64,000 bases of DNA from Methanomicrobiales archaeon. GTDB taxonomy: Archaea > Halobacteriota > Methanomicrobia > Methanomicrobiales > Methanospirillaceae. Below are positions 36,178 to 44,489 of this stretch, one piece after another. Made by a program: the position numbers and the translations under genes. Each line of letters opens with the position of its first letter. Positions within the stretch are counted from its first letter, which is position 1. Where the stretch lies: positions 26,069 through 90,068 of the forward strand of contig JAAYCY010000030.1 of NCBI GenBank assembly GCA_012729535.1. Direction: 5' to 3'. Below the pieces are notes generated by a model. The model worked only from the letters and a program-made list of their open reading frames with translations. It was not told the DNA's origin and did not search any database.

Positions 36178-36303
36178 ATGGTCAATGTGTCTGATGAAGG
36201 ACAGGTTTTTGAATGTGAAATCTGTGGAAATGTTGTAAAGGTCATCGAAGTCGGTGGCGGAGAACTCATCTGCTGTGGCGAACCCATGGTTTTGCAGGGG
36301 TGA
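36178..36303 (+). CDS. Desulforedoxin-like iron protein, 41 aa
   Basis: A complete 41-residue frame begins [17 protein letters not shown] and ends GEPMVLQG. The cysteines C-E-I-C (residues 13 and 16) and CC (residues 33 and 34) match the desulforedoxin fold that forms the N-terminal domain of some superoxide reductases. Such a domain binds one Fe(SCys)4 and carries electrons. The strong GGAGGTG ribosome binding site confirms it. It is followed 6 bases later by the AhpD-like gene, so it is co-transcribed with it and the peroxiredoxin. Confidence 0.85.
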   Translation: MVNVSDEGQVFECEICGNVVKVIEVGGGELICCGEPMVLQG

Positions 36304-36309
36304 TGTCAC

Positions 36310-36648
36310 ATGAGTTCGGGAATGGATGATCTGGAAAAAAAGATTGGAAAAGTTCCTAAAATCTTTAAAAAACTGGCAGAGACTGATCCTGATATGCATG
36401 AGATGATACTCAAGCTTGATCAGTATATCTGGGATGATGGTGCTTTATCAAGAAAAACCAAGAAGCTCATAGCAATTGCTATTGCTACGTCGATGAGAGA
36501 TCAGCATGCAATCAAAGCCCAGATGATTGGTGCAAAAAACCTCGGAGTTACCAAGGAAGAGGTAGAGGAAGCACTTCGAGTTGCATATCTGTTAGCTGGA
36601 ATGCCTGCTTATGTAAACGGAAAAGTCATTGAAGAGGAGATAATGTGA
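36310..36648 (+). CDS. Carboxymuconolactone decarboxylase-fold protein lacking the CxxC
   Basis: This 112-residue protein of the AhpD/CMD fold has the helical region LSRKTKKLIAIAIATSMRDQHAIKAQMIGAKNLGVTKEEVEEAL, given here only for its key parts: the position that holds C-x-x-C-x-x-x-H in active AhpD reads M-R-D-Q-H. The conserved His remains. AhpD serves as a thiol reductant of peroxiredoxins, and this gene directly precedes a peroxiredoxin, but the loss of both cysteines argues against that reaction. It may be structural or act on another substrate. The start ATG lies 6 bases after the desulforedoxin stop. Confidence 0.8.
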   Translation: MSSGMDDLEKKIGKVPKIFKKLAETDPDMHEMILKLDQYIWDDGALSRKTKKLIAIAIATSMRDQHAIKAQMIGAKNLGVTKEEVEEALRVAYLLAGMPAYVNGKVIEEEIM

Positions 36649-36654
36649 TGAATT

Positions 36655-37314
36655 ATGTGCTATGATGACGAATCTGATGAGAATTGCACTGGTTTTCCAA
36701 TTCTGGGGGAACCAGCCCCCGATTTCGAAGCGATAACTACTCATGGTAAGCTCAAACTGTCTGATTTGAGAGGAAAATGGGTTGTACTCTTTTCTCATCC
36801 CGCTGACTTTACTCCCGTCTGTACGACTGAATTCATTGCTTTCACTCAGGCTGCTGACGAGTTTAAAGCCCTTAATACCCAACTTATTGGCCTTTCAATA
36901 GACAGTGTCCACTCACACCTGGCCTGGGTCATGAATGTAAAGGAGAAGATGGGTGTTGAAATTCCTTTTCCCATTATTGCTGACCTGGATATGAATGTTG
37001 CATCGCTTTATGGAATGATTCACCCAGGACAGAGTTCAACTGCTGCTGTCCGTGCAGTATTCTTTATTGATGATAAGGGGATTTTACGGGCAATGATTTA
37101 TTACCCGCTGAGCAACGGGCGATACATCCCGGAAGTTATTCGCCTTGTCAAAGCTTTGCAGACGACTGACAAAGCAGGTGTTGCAACACCTGCTAACTGG
37201 CAGCCCGGAGATAATGTCGTGGTTCCTGCACCTCTGACCACCGAGGCAGCAAAGGTTCGTCTTTCAGAGGGATATGAGTGTAAAGACTGGTACCTCTGCT
37301 TTAAAAAGCTCTAA
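36655..37314 (+). CDS. Peroxiredoxin (archaeal Prx6-type)
   Basis: This 219-residue protein has the peroxidatic cysteine in SHPADFTPVCTTEF at about residue 51, with the T-x-x-x-C context of the family and the conserved Arg in AVRAVFFIDDKGILRAMIYYP. The C-terminus holds a C-x5-C pair (ECKDWYLC) like archaeal Prx of Aeropyrum or Thermoplasma type, which have extra resolving cysteines. It reduces H2O2 and alkyl hydroperoxides. The start lies 6 bases after the AhpD-like gene and a flavoprotein follows 8 bases later, so this is a tight redox operon. Confidence 0.93.
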   Translation: MCYDDESDENCTGFPILGEPAPDFEAITTHGKLKLSDLRGKWVVLFSHPADFTPVCTTEFIAFTQAADEFKALNTQLIGLSIDSVHSHLAWVMNVKEKMGVEIPFPIIADLDMNVASLYGMIHPGQSSTAAVRAVFFIDDKGILRAMIYYPLSNGRYIPEVIRLVKALQTTDKAGVATPANWQPGDNVVVPAPLTTEAAKVRLSEGYECKDWYLCFKKL

Positions 37315-37322
37315 CTTTTTTT

Positions 37323-37943
37323 ATGAGAAAGGAAATCAGAGTTCTAGCAATTGCAGGCAGTCCACGCCGTAATGGTAATTCTGAGATTCTCCTTGACGTT
37401 ATCATTGAGGAAATGAAAAAGGTTCCTAAAATTTCTTTGGAAAAGATTGTTCTCAATGAAGCGGATGTCAGACCCTGCAGGGGGTGTAATGCCTGCGAAA
37501 AACTGAATTACTGTGTCATCCGAGATGGAATGGATCTTTTGTCTCAAAAGATCATTGATGCTGATTGTATCATCCTTGCAGCCCCGATATATTGTATGAG
37601 TATTTGTGCCCAGTCAAAATCATTAGTTGATCGTGCCCAGGTGTTCAGATCACGTAAATATGTTCTAAAGCTGCCTGTTGTGCCACCTGAACGGATTGGA
37701 AAACGGTTTGGAGTTTTTATTTCAACCGCAGGACAGGACTGGGATTACGTCTTTGATGCAGCGATTCCTGTGGTAAAATGTTTTTTTCATGTTATCGAAG
37801 TAAAAAATCGCGATATCTCGTACCTCATGGTGAGAAAAGTTGATGAAAAGGGGGCAGTGTTACATCATCCAACGGCAATAGCTGATGCACAAGCTCTATC
37901 ACAAACTCTAATCAGGACTATGAAGGAGCGGCTTAATTCATGA
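37323..37943 (+). CDS. Iron-sulfur flavoprotein-like NADPH-dependent FMN reductase (copy 1)
   Basis: This 206-residue flavodoxin-fold protein has the FMN loop GSPRRNGNSEIL at residues 12-23 and the cysteine motif CRGCNACEKLNYC near residues 48-60, which can coordinate a [4Fe-4S] cluster as in Isf. The APIYCMSICAQSKSLVDRAQ region binds the isoalloxazine. Isf proteins in methanogens accept electrons from ferredoxin and can reduce O2 or H2O2. It is placed between the peroxiredoxin and a second Isf, and its stop overlaps that gene by 4 bases. Confidence 0.87.
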   Translation: MRKEIRVLAIAGSPRRNGNSEILLDVIIEEMKKVPKISLEKIVLNEADVRPCRGCNACEKLNYCVIRDGMDLLSQKIIDADCIILAAPIYCMSICAQSKSLVDRAQVFRSRKYVLKLPVVPPERIGKRFGVFISTAGQDWDYVFDAAIPVVKCFFHVIEVKNRDISYLMVRKVDEKGAVLHHPTAIADAQALSQTLIRTMKERLNS

Positions 37944-38572
37944 ATCCCGGAGAAATAACCGTAATAGGACTGAGTGGAAGTCCAAGAAAAAAAGGGAATA
38001 CTGAGCAATTACTTGATAGTTTTCTCAAGGGAGCAGCTGATGCGGGGGGGAATGTAGAAAAAATTCTCCTCTCGCAACTTTCGTACTCATCCTGTAAAGG
38101 GTGTAATGCCTGTCACAAAAGTGGTGTTTGTATTATGGATGATGATGCAACGGTGCTCTTTGATAACCTGATACATGCTAATTGTGTTGCATTAAGTTCT
38201 CCGATTTATACGATGGGAATCACCACTGAACTCAAATCGTTTATTGACCGTGCCCATTACCTGTGGGTCAGGTATTTTCTGCTTGATAATCATATCATAA
38301 CTTCGGAACAGAAAAAAAACCGGCGTGGATATTTTCTTTCAACTGCCGGGATGGATCAGGAAAATGTGTTTGATACCGCATTTCCGATGCTTAATGCTCT
38401 TTATAATATTCTTGGTTTTTCTCACTGTACCGATATCCTGGCTGGTAATATGGATGGGTATGGTGGTATTACCGGTCATCCATCTGCTCTCTTGGATGCC
38501 TACCAGGAAGGTATTGACGCAGTCACGGGGATAAGACTGAAAAAACCCTGTGAAAAGCAGGTTAAAAAATAA
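37940..38572 (+). CDS. Iron-sulfur flavoprotein-like NADPH-dependent FMN reductase (copy 2)
   Basis: This 210-residue homologue has FMN loop GSPRKKGNTEQLL and CKGCNACHKSGVC (cluster cysteines about residues 52-64), plus SPIYTMGITTELKSFIDRA. It overlaps the first copy by 4 bases (ATGA), and the two probably arose by duplication. Both have the closely spaced cluster motif, unlike the copy at 35115. A two-protein hetero-oligomer is possible because Isf works as an oligomer; this is inference. It ends the operon. Confidence 0.87.
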   Translation: MNPGEITVIGLSGSPRKKGNTEQLLDSFLKGAADAGGNVEKILLSQLSYSSCKGCNACHKSGVCIMDDDATVLFDNLIHANCVALSSPIYTMGITTELKSFIDRAHYLWVRYFLLDNHIITSEQKKNRRGYFLSTAGMDQENVFDTAFPMLNALYNILGFSHCTDILAGNMDGYGGITGHPSALLDAYQEGIDAVTGIRLKKPCEKQVKK

Positions 38573-38641
38573 TCTCTTCCTGGTTCACTTTCACCCCGTG
38601 GGTATCACAATTTATAAGTCCTTCAGGTAACCGTACTGCTA

Positions 38642-39727
38642 ATGTCCGTGGCAGACTTTGCAGGGATTGGAAGGAGGTGGCAGGAACGAATTGATACGTC
38701 ACCTGAATACACGGTAGTGTCCCATGACAATGTCTTCAGGCTGGGGTTATGTCAATACCCGGTAAAGGAGTCTGTCTTCAGGCAACATCAGGATTTAATA
38801 ACCAGACTTTGTAATAAGTATGAGAATGTCTGTCTTGAAGACTGTTTTTCAGGAATGGTGATGAATAACCGGGAGGGTGAGTATTATGTCATTAATTCCT
38901 CTTCCATTGTACCGGACATTAATCTGGACGGTTCTTTGGCTATTAACCTTTTCAGACAGGAACTTACCCTTGTCAGAGGGATAGGACCTGCAATATCCGC
39001 ACGGCTAAAGGCCAGGGGATGCAAAACGGTCGACTGCCTGGCACAGATCCGAAAATATTATCCGGCAGCTTCATGCATTATTGAAGCCCTGACAGGTGAG
39101 CCTGCCGAAGTCTTCCGGTTATTATCAGCAAGAAAAGGTGCAGCCCATCCGTACACTCTTGTAAGTTCCTGCCTCTTTCCCATGCATTCATTCAGGTTTA
39201 TTGACATTGAAACCTTGGGAATCTTTGGAAGACCTCTCATTCTGATAGGTCTTGGATACTTCGATAAAGGAGTCCTTCAGGTCAGACAGTTACTCCTTCG
39301 TGATATCGGGGAAGAAGTCAGTGTCCTTACTGCTTTACCTGAATTTATAACCCAGGATACTGTACTGGTTAGTTTCAATGGGAAATCGTTTGATCTTCCG
39401 TATATTGCCGATCGTATGGCGTATTATGGGCTCTCACCCCTGCCTGAAGTCCCCCATATTGATCTTTTACATCCGTCACGGCGACTTTGGAAACAGGTAA
39501 TTACTGATTGCAGGCTTGGGACTCTTGAAAAGGAATTTCTGAATGTCTCCAGAAGTGAAGATCTTCCCGGAGCACTGGTACCGGAATGGTATAGCAGATA
39601 CATGAAGACACACAATCCCGGTCCTCTTCTCCCCATTGTTGAACATAACCGGCAGGACGTGGTTAGTCTTGCATTTCTTCTCTCCCGTCTGGTACAGGAA
39701 TGGTATGAGCGTCTCTCAGTTACTTGA
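38642..39727 (+). CDS. RNase H-fold exonuclease, MrfB/YprB-like
   Basis: This 361-residue protein has a helix-hairpin-helix at about 98-140 (VRGIGPAISARLKARG). A DEDD-type RNase H domain follows: the catalytic D and E in FIDIETLGIFG (about 186-196), a D in SFNGKSFDLPYIADR, and the final H/D of EHNRQDVVSLAFLLSRL. This is the domain order of B. subtilis YprB/MrfB, an exonuclease working with helicase MrfA in mitomycin-damage repair. Its stop overlaps the helicase start by 23 bases, as expected for such a pair. Confidence 0.84.
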   Translation: MSVADFAGIGRRWQERIDTSPEYTVVSHDNVFRLGLCQYPVKESVFRQHQDLITRLCNKYENVCLEDCFSGMVMNNREGEYYVINSSSIVPDINLDGSLAINLFRQELTLVRGIGPAISARLKARGCKTVDCLAQIRKYYPAASCIIEALTGEPAEVFRLLSARKGAAHPYTLVSSCLFPMHSFRFIDIETLGIFGRPLILIGLGYFDKGVLQVRQLLLRDIGEEVSVLTALPEFITQDTVLVSFNGKSFDLPYIADRMAYYGLSPLPEVPHIDLLHPSRRLWKQVITDCRLGTLEKEFLNVSRSEDLPGALVPEWYSRYMKTHNPGPLLPIVEHNRQDVVSLAFLLSRLVQEWYERLSVT

Positions 39728-41954
39728 TCACTTCCTTGAAAACCAGAGGTTTTCAGGATACATATCTCATATTCAGAAGATACCTGCACAACCCCCGGAT
39801 TTTTGCCCTGTCCCAGATATACTCCCAGCCAAAGTAAAGGAATGGTTGTCACGGGAGGGTATCAGTCTGTATTCTCACCAGGGAAGATCAATTGAGGCAA
39901 TTGCTGAAGATGATGATGTAATCCTTTGCACACCTACCGCTTCAGGAAAGACCCTTGCCTTTATGCTGCCCTTCCTGACCATCAGGGAAAGAGAACCTGC
40001 TGCAACGGCTCTTGCTATTTATCCGGCAAAAGCTCTGACCCGGGACCAGATGAAGGCTATCAGGGAACTGGAACAAAAAACCGGAATGGTCGTTAATCCT
40101 GCAATCTATGATGGTGATACGCCCCAACATGACCGTCCTTTGATCAGGTCACAGGCTGGTTTTGTTCTGACGAATCCGTATGAATTGCATCAAATCCTTC
40201 CCTGGCACCGGCAATGGTCTGCATTTTTTTCTAAACTCCGGTATGTCATTCTTGACGAGGCACACCAGTACAGGGGTGTGTTCGGAAGTAGCATGTCCCT
40301 GCTTATCCGTCGTCTGCTCAGGATTTGTGAGCACTATGGATCTTCACCCCGGTTTTTTCTCTCCTCTGCAACTCTGGCAAACCCAGGAGAATTTGCGTTT
40401 CATCTCACGGGGAGAGATATGGATGTAATAGACATAAGCGGTGCTCCAACAGGAGACCGGTACTTTATCCTGTATAATCCGTACCGGGAGATGTCGATGC
40501 CAAGATCCGTGTACTCTGAGAGTGCAGAACTCCTTGCAGTCCTGGTTGATTCCGGCCTTCAGTCGCTTTGTTTTACCGGTTCGAGGAGAATGACTGAACT
40601 TGTCTCCCTGTGGGCAAAAAACAGTCTTATTCGTCGTTCACCTGAAAAAGCAAAAACCATTGCTGCATATCGTGCAGGGTATCTTCCTTCAGAACGACAG
40701 GCGCTTGAAAAAAACCTGAAGAATGGAGTTATGCGGGGACTGGTCTCGACGAATGCTCTTGAGCTTGGTATTGATATCGGCTCACTTGATGCTGTTGTGA
40801 TGACCGGGTATCCGGGTACGATGATGTCTGTCTGGCAGCAGGCTGGTCGGGCCGGGCGTTCTGTATCTGATGCCCTTGCCATCCTTGTTGCAATGCAAAA
40901 CCCGCTTGACCAGTTTTTCATGAGGCATCCGGAAGAATTTTTCAACCGGCCACATGAATATGCAATCATCGATATAAAAAATCCCTACATTCTCTCCGGT
41001 CAGATATTATGTGCAGCTTCCGAACTACCTGTTAAACCGGAATCTGACACTCGATGGTTTGGTCAGAGAATTTTTAGGCACCTTGATGAACTGGAAAAAA
41101 ACGGTCTTGTTGCAGGAACCCCCCGGGGGTTTGTATACACGGGGAGGAGACGGGCCAGCGAACTGGTTCAGTTATCCCAGATCAGTGATCAGTGGACAGT
41201 TGCTGCAAAATCCAGGATTATTGAAACCCTTGATACAAGACAGGCATGCAGGGAAGCTCATCCGGGTGCTGTGCTCTTTCACCAGGGTGAGCAGTATATT
41301 GTTACAACATGGGACCATGAAAATCACCGGATCATAACAAAAAAGGAAGATCCCGGCTATTATACCAAGGTCAATCACCAGACCGGTATTACCGTTAAAG
41401 AACGGACTTTAAGCAGAGAGATTCCAGCAGGTACCTTGTATATGGGGAGGGTTTTGGTATCAGAATGGTATCATGGCTTTCGAAGACTGGTAGACGAAAA
41501 GACCATAGCAACCGAACCCCTTTCATTATCACCCATTACGTTTGAAACAGTATCGGTCTGGATTGAATTGTCAGATGCAGGTATTCATTCAATTCCTGGT
41601 GACAGGGATATCGAGGGTTCTTTGCACGGTGCTGAACATGCCCTGATTGCTATGATGCCATATTATGTCCTATGTGACCGGTGGGACCTTGGTGGTCTTT
41701 CAACACTATGTTCCCCGGAGGCGCAGGGAAAACCGGTAATATTCATATATGATGGATATGAAGGAGGAATAGGCCTGTCAGAGCGGGCATATGGAATTTA
41801 TGAAGAACTCTGTGCAAATGCACGGTCTCTAGTTCAGGAATGCAGGTGTAAGGACGGTTGTCCTGCCTGTATTTATTCACCGAAATGTGGGAATGATAAT
41901 CAGCCGCTTGATAAAAAAGGATGTATTTCCCTGCTCCGGATTATTGGGGGATAA
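39705..41954 (+). CDS. DEAD/DEAH-box helicase with DUF1998 domain, MrfA/YprA-like
   Basis: From MSVSQLLDHF the protein has 749 residues; the ORF's earlier ATG at 39636 lies wholly inside the preceding gene. The superfamily 2 core is seen as CTPTASGKTLAF (motif I), ILDEAHQYRG (II), FFLSSATLANPGEF (III), NALELGIDIGSLDAV (V) and WQQAGRAGRS (VI). The C-terminal DUF1998 domain holds a four-cysteine site, CRCKDGCPACIYSPKCGN. This matches MrfA/YprA and the Hrq1 group, 3'-5' helicases that remove DNA adducts or crosslinks. It is coupled to the nuclease gene in front. The pair is likely a repair module here, by homology only. Confidence 0.89.
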   Translation: MSVSQLLDHFLENQRFSGYISHIQKIPAQPPDFCPVPDILPAKVKEWLSREGISLYSHQGRSIEAIAEDDDVILCTPTASGKTLAFMLPFLTIREREPAATALAIYPAKALTRDQMKAIRELEQKTGMVVNPAIYDGDTPQHDRPLIRSQAGFVLTNPYELHQILPWHRQWSAFFSKLRYVILDEAHQYRGVFGSSMSLLIRRLLRICEHYGSSPRFFLSSATLANPGEFAFHLTGRDMDVIDISGAPTGDRYFILYNPYREMSMPRSVYSESAELLAVLVDSGLQSLCFTGSRRMTELVSLWAKNSLIRRSPEKAKTIAAYRAGYLPSERQALEKNLKNGVMRGLVSTNALELGIDIGSLDAVVMTGYPGTMMSVWQQAGRAGRSVSDALAILVAMQNPLDQFFMRHPEEFFNRPHEYAIIDIKNPYILSGQILCAASELPVKPESDTRWFGQRIFRHLDELEKNGLVAGTPRGFVYTGRRRASELVQLSQISDQWTVAAKSRIIETLDTRQACREAHPGAVLFHQGEQYIVTTWDHENHRIITKKEDPGYYTKVNHQTGITVKERTLSREIPAGTLYMGRVLVSEWYHGFRRLVDEKTIATEPLSLSPITFETVSVWIELSDAGIHSIPGDRDIEGSLHGAEHALIAMMPYYVLCDRWDLGGLSTLCSPEAQGKPVIFIYDGYEGGIGLSERAYGIYEELCANARSLVQECRCKDGCPACIYSPKCGNDNQPLDKKGCISLLRIIGG

Positions 41955-41971
41955 TATACCTGTTAACAAGA

Positions 41972-42403
41972 TTATTTTTTGAGTTTGTCTTTAGCTGCCT
42001 GGGCCGCTTTTGCCATTTCGGCTTTTTTCTTGTTGAAATGTTCGGTGATTTTTGATAAGTATGCTACTTTATCCATTTCAACACCATATAGTGCGATTCC
42101 CTTTTTATCAACCGATACAACCTTGTAAGTTTGCCGGATCTCCTCAGGTAAATGTACACAAGGGATCTTTCGCATGTTGATAAAGTTGTCAATCTGGACT
42201 TTGAAATTATTAAGCAGGAGAACCCGCATCTCGGATATGTATTTTTTCAAATCCCTGATATCTTCCTGGTTCCAGTGAAGAATAAGGTTTTCAAGTTCAG
42301 AGATTCGGTCAATGATCTCCTGACTTTTTTCAATATGTTCATCAACCGCTTGTGAAAGAGCAATTTCTGCCATCTCAGTGCTATCGACATTTTCATATTG
42401 CAT
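41972..42403 (-). CDS. Coiled-coil hypothetical protein, 143 aa
   Basis: The N-terminal half is predicted helical (EIIDRISELENLILHWNQEDIRDL) with heptad-like spacing. A short beta segment (YKVVSVDKKGIALYGVEM) lies around residues 93-110, and a basic Lys/Ala-rich tail (AAQAAKDKLKK) ends the protein. No known family is recognised. It lies 53 bases after the hydrogenase-protease gene on the same strand and may share its transcript. It is convergent with the helicase, with 17 bases between stops. Confidence 0.6.
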   Translation of the reverse strand: MQYENVDSTEMAEIALSQAVDEHIEKSQEIIDRISELENLILHWNQEDIRDLKKYISEMRVLLLNNFKVQIDNFINMRKIPCVHLPEEIRQTYKVVSVDKKGIALYGVEMDKVAYLSKITEHFNKKKAEMAKAAQAAKDKLKK

Positions 42404-42456
42404 GTGTGTTCACTTTCAGGTCTGACTATATTATAATCCGCCAGATATCATCAAAC

Positions 42457-42918
42457 TTATTCTTTCTTTTCTTCATTTCTAAACACCTTAATGTTTCGTA
42501 AGGAATTGGTAGATATTACTTTTAAGAGGTATTCGGCAGCCTCTCTGACTGAATCAGTCAGCGCTGTGTCAGGGTTTAAGGAATCAGGCTGGATCCCGAT
42601 AAGCATAACATCAGGACATAAAGATTGTAACTGGTTTACAATAACAGTAAGGGACAACTGGTGGGTTCCGATGCCACAGTCACTGATAAAATCAGGGGGT
42701 ATCAGGCGAATGGCCCCGGGAGATAACCCCATTTCCACTGCATCTACAATGACAATGCGGTCCGGGTTTTGTTTTTTTACAGGACCGATAAAATTCTCTG
42801 GAACAATACCTGCATTGATGGTTATCCAGTCGGGATGTATGAGATTGTCTGCAATATATGGTCCGATTCCATCATCTCCGAGGAGATCATTCCCAATACC
42901 AAGGAGCAGATGCATAGG
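42457..42918 (-). CDS. Hydrogenase maturation protease (HycI/HyaD family)
   Basis: From MHLLLGIGNDLLGDDG the protein has 153 residues. The family start GIGNDLLGDDGIGP and the metal-binding D in VIVDAVEMGLSPG are both present, with H in GTHQLSL. These enzymes cut the C-terminal peptide of NiFe-hydrogenase large subunits after Ni insertion, required for the F420-reducing or membrane hydrogenases of methanogens. The ATG at 42969 would add 17 residues and overlap the divergent vWA gene region, so the later start is preferred. No hydrogenase subunit gene lies in this window. Confidence 0.9.
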   Translation of the reverse strand, partial: PMHLLLGIGNDLLGDDGIGPYIADNLIHPDWITINAGIVPENFIGPVKKQNPDRIVIVDAVEMGLSPGAIRLIPPDFISDCGIGTHQLSLTVIVNQLQSLCPDVMLIGIQPDSLNPDTALTDSVREAAEYLLKVISTNSLRNIKVFRNEEKKE

Positions 42919-42998
42919 AATGTACTGTGTCCTGATGACATGAATTAGCCGCAATGTATTGGGAATCATTTTATAATTTACCGGTCAATTTTCAATCA

Positions 42999-43700
42999 AT
43001 GGGTCCTGAAAAACTGGAAGACGTCGTTGATATACCATATCCGCAGCATCCTCATTGCGCAACGGTCCTTGTCCTTGATACTTCAGCATCGATGTCAGGG
43101 AATAAAATTGCAGAATTGAACGAAGGGCTTCGTATTCTTACTGAGGAACTACAGCAGGATGATCTTGCCGTGAAAAGGATAGACCTTGCGGTAATTACCT
43201 TTGGGAAAGGAGTTGAACTGGTTAAACCTTTTACCGGGATATCTGCATTTGAACCTCCTGAACTGCAAGCCGGCGGATATACTCCGATGGGTGAAGCAAT
43301 ACTCGAAGCGGTCAGAGTGGTTGAAGAAAGAAAGGAAGAATATCGAAAGATAGGTGTAGACTATTACCGGCCCTGGATTTTTCTTATTACCGACGGTCAG
43401 CCAACTGATATGCGAAAAGGAGATACGAGATGGCAGGAGGTTGTCGATGCCGTTCATAGTGGTGAGGAGAATCATAAATTCCTGTTTTGGGCTCTAGGGG
43501 TTGACCAGGCAAATATTTCACTGCTCCGTGATATATCTCCTCCCTCCCGGACGCCTCTGATGCTGAGAGAAGCAAAATGGGCAGAGATGTTTTTATGGCT
43601 TTCTAAAAGTCTTTCACAAATCTCCGATTCACGTATTGGTGAGCAGATATCACTTGAAAGCCCGGTCGGACCAGAAGGCTGGGGGATAATTCAGTTGTAA
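42999..43700 (+). CDS. von Willebrand factor A domain protein (TerY/YegL-like)
   Basis: From MGPEKLEDVVDIP the protein has 233 residues. The MIDAS metal site is complete: D-T-S-A-S in VLDTSASMSG at about residues 26-30, T in GGYTPMGEAI, and D in FLITDGQPTDM. The sequence between (RILTEELQQDD, ISAFEPPELQAGGYTPMGEAI) is typical of the TerY group. It is immediately followed by PP2C (6 bases) and a large kinase gene, the arrangement known as the TerY-P triad and seen in E. coli yegL-yegK-yegI. vWA proteins bind partners through the metal site. Confidence 0.85.
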   Translation: MGPEKLEDVVDIPYPQHPHCATVLVLDTSASMSGNKIAELNEGLRILTEELQQDDLAVKRIDLAVITFGKGVELVKPFTGISAFEPPELQAGGYTPMGEAILEAVRVVEERKEEYRKIGVDYYRPWIFLITDGQPTDMRKGDTRWQEVVDAVHSGEENHKFLFWALGVDQANISLLRDISPPSRTPLMLREAKWAEMFLWLSKSLSQISDSRIGEQISLESPVGPEGWGIIQL

Positions 43701-43706
43701 TGAATC

Positions 43707-44489
43707 ATGGATTCGATATCCGGCAACAATTTTTTTGCATGTGGAGGTTCTGTGCAGGGAACCAGGCATATTCGTGATGGTATTCCCTGTGAAGATGCAT
43801 GGGCTTTTGATACTCAGTGCGGATGTCTTGTTCTTGCCGTAGCAGATGGTCTTTCCTCGGCTGAAAACGGAGGAAAAGGAGCAGAACTTGTATCTGCTGC
43901 ATCTGTCAGGGCAATTGTAGACCTCATCAAAACAGTGACCAGTGACGGGATAAGTATTGATGTGCCTGAAATTATCCAAAGCGGTATCAAAAAGGGAAGA
44001 GATGTGGTATCATCTTATGCAGAACAGGAAGATCAAACCATTTCTTCCTATGCAACCACGCTTATAATTGTTGTAATGAGGGGAGATGAGGTCTGGTGTG
44101 GTCATATCGGCGATGGTGTTTGTGTGACTGTATCAGGAGATGAGGTACTTGTTCTTTCTGCTCCGGGTAATATAGAATATGCCAATGAGACTGCTGTAAT
44201 TACCTCTCGCAGCTGGGAAAAACAGCTCAGAATATCGTCAGGGATAGCAGATGCCGTGCTTCTTGCCACTGATGGCTGCCAGGGAGCTGTTATAAGGCGT
44301 GAAGAAGATGGAATAAAGCCGTACAATCCATTTGTCCTGCCTCTGGTAAAGGCCCTCCGTGAATACTCTGCAGAAGGAAGGGATTGTAATGCAGAGATTT
44401 GTGATCTTCTCTTTTCTGAACGGATGCGTGCCCTTTCTTCTGATGACATGACCCTTGCAGCGGGCTTTTCTCCTGGTGAGTCTATCTGA
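43707..44489 (+). CDS. PP2C-type phosphatase of the vWA-kinase triad
   Basis: This 260-residue phosphatase has the metal ligands E-D in GIPCEDAWAFD and D-G in VLAVADGLSSAENGG, with GHIGDGVCVTVSGD in the core, LLATDGCQGAV, and D-D in SSDDMTLAAGF. It should reverse phosphorylation carried out by the adjacent kinase, whose ATG overlaps this stop by one base (TGATG). It is more divergent than the free-standing PP2C at 14.9 kb, as expected for the YegK-like group. No membrane segment. Confidence 0.88.
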   Translation: MDSISGNNFFACGGSVQGTRHIRDGIPCEDAWAFDTQCGCLVLAVADGLSSAENGGKGAELVSAASVRAIVDLIKTVTSDGISIDVPEIIQSGIKKGRDVVSSYAEQEDQTISSYATTLIIVVMRGDEVWCGHIGDGVCVTVSGDEVLVLSAPGNIEYANETAVITSRSWEKQLRISSGIADAVLLATDGCQGAVIRREEDGIKPYNPFVLPLVKALREYSAEGRDCNAEICDLLFSERMRALSSDDMTLAAGFSPGESI

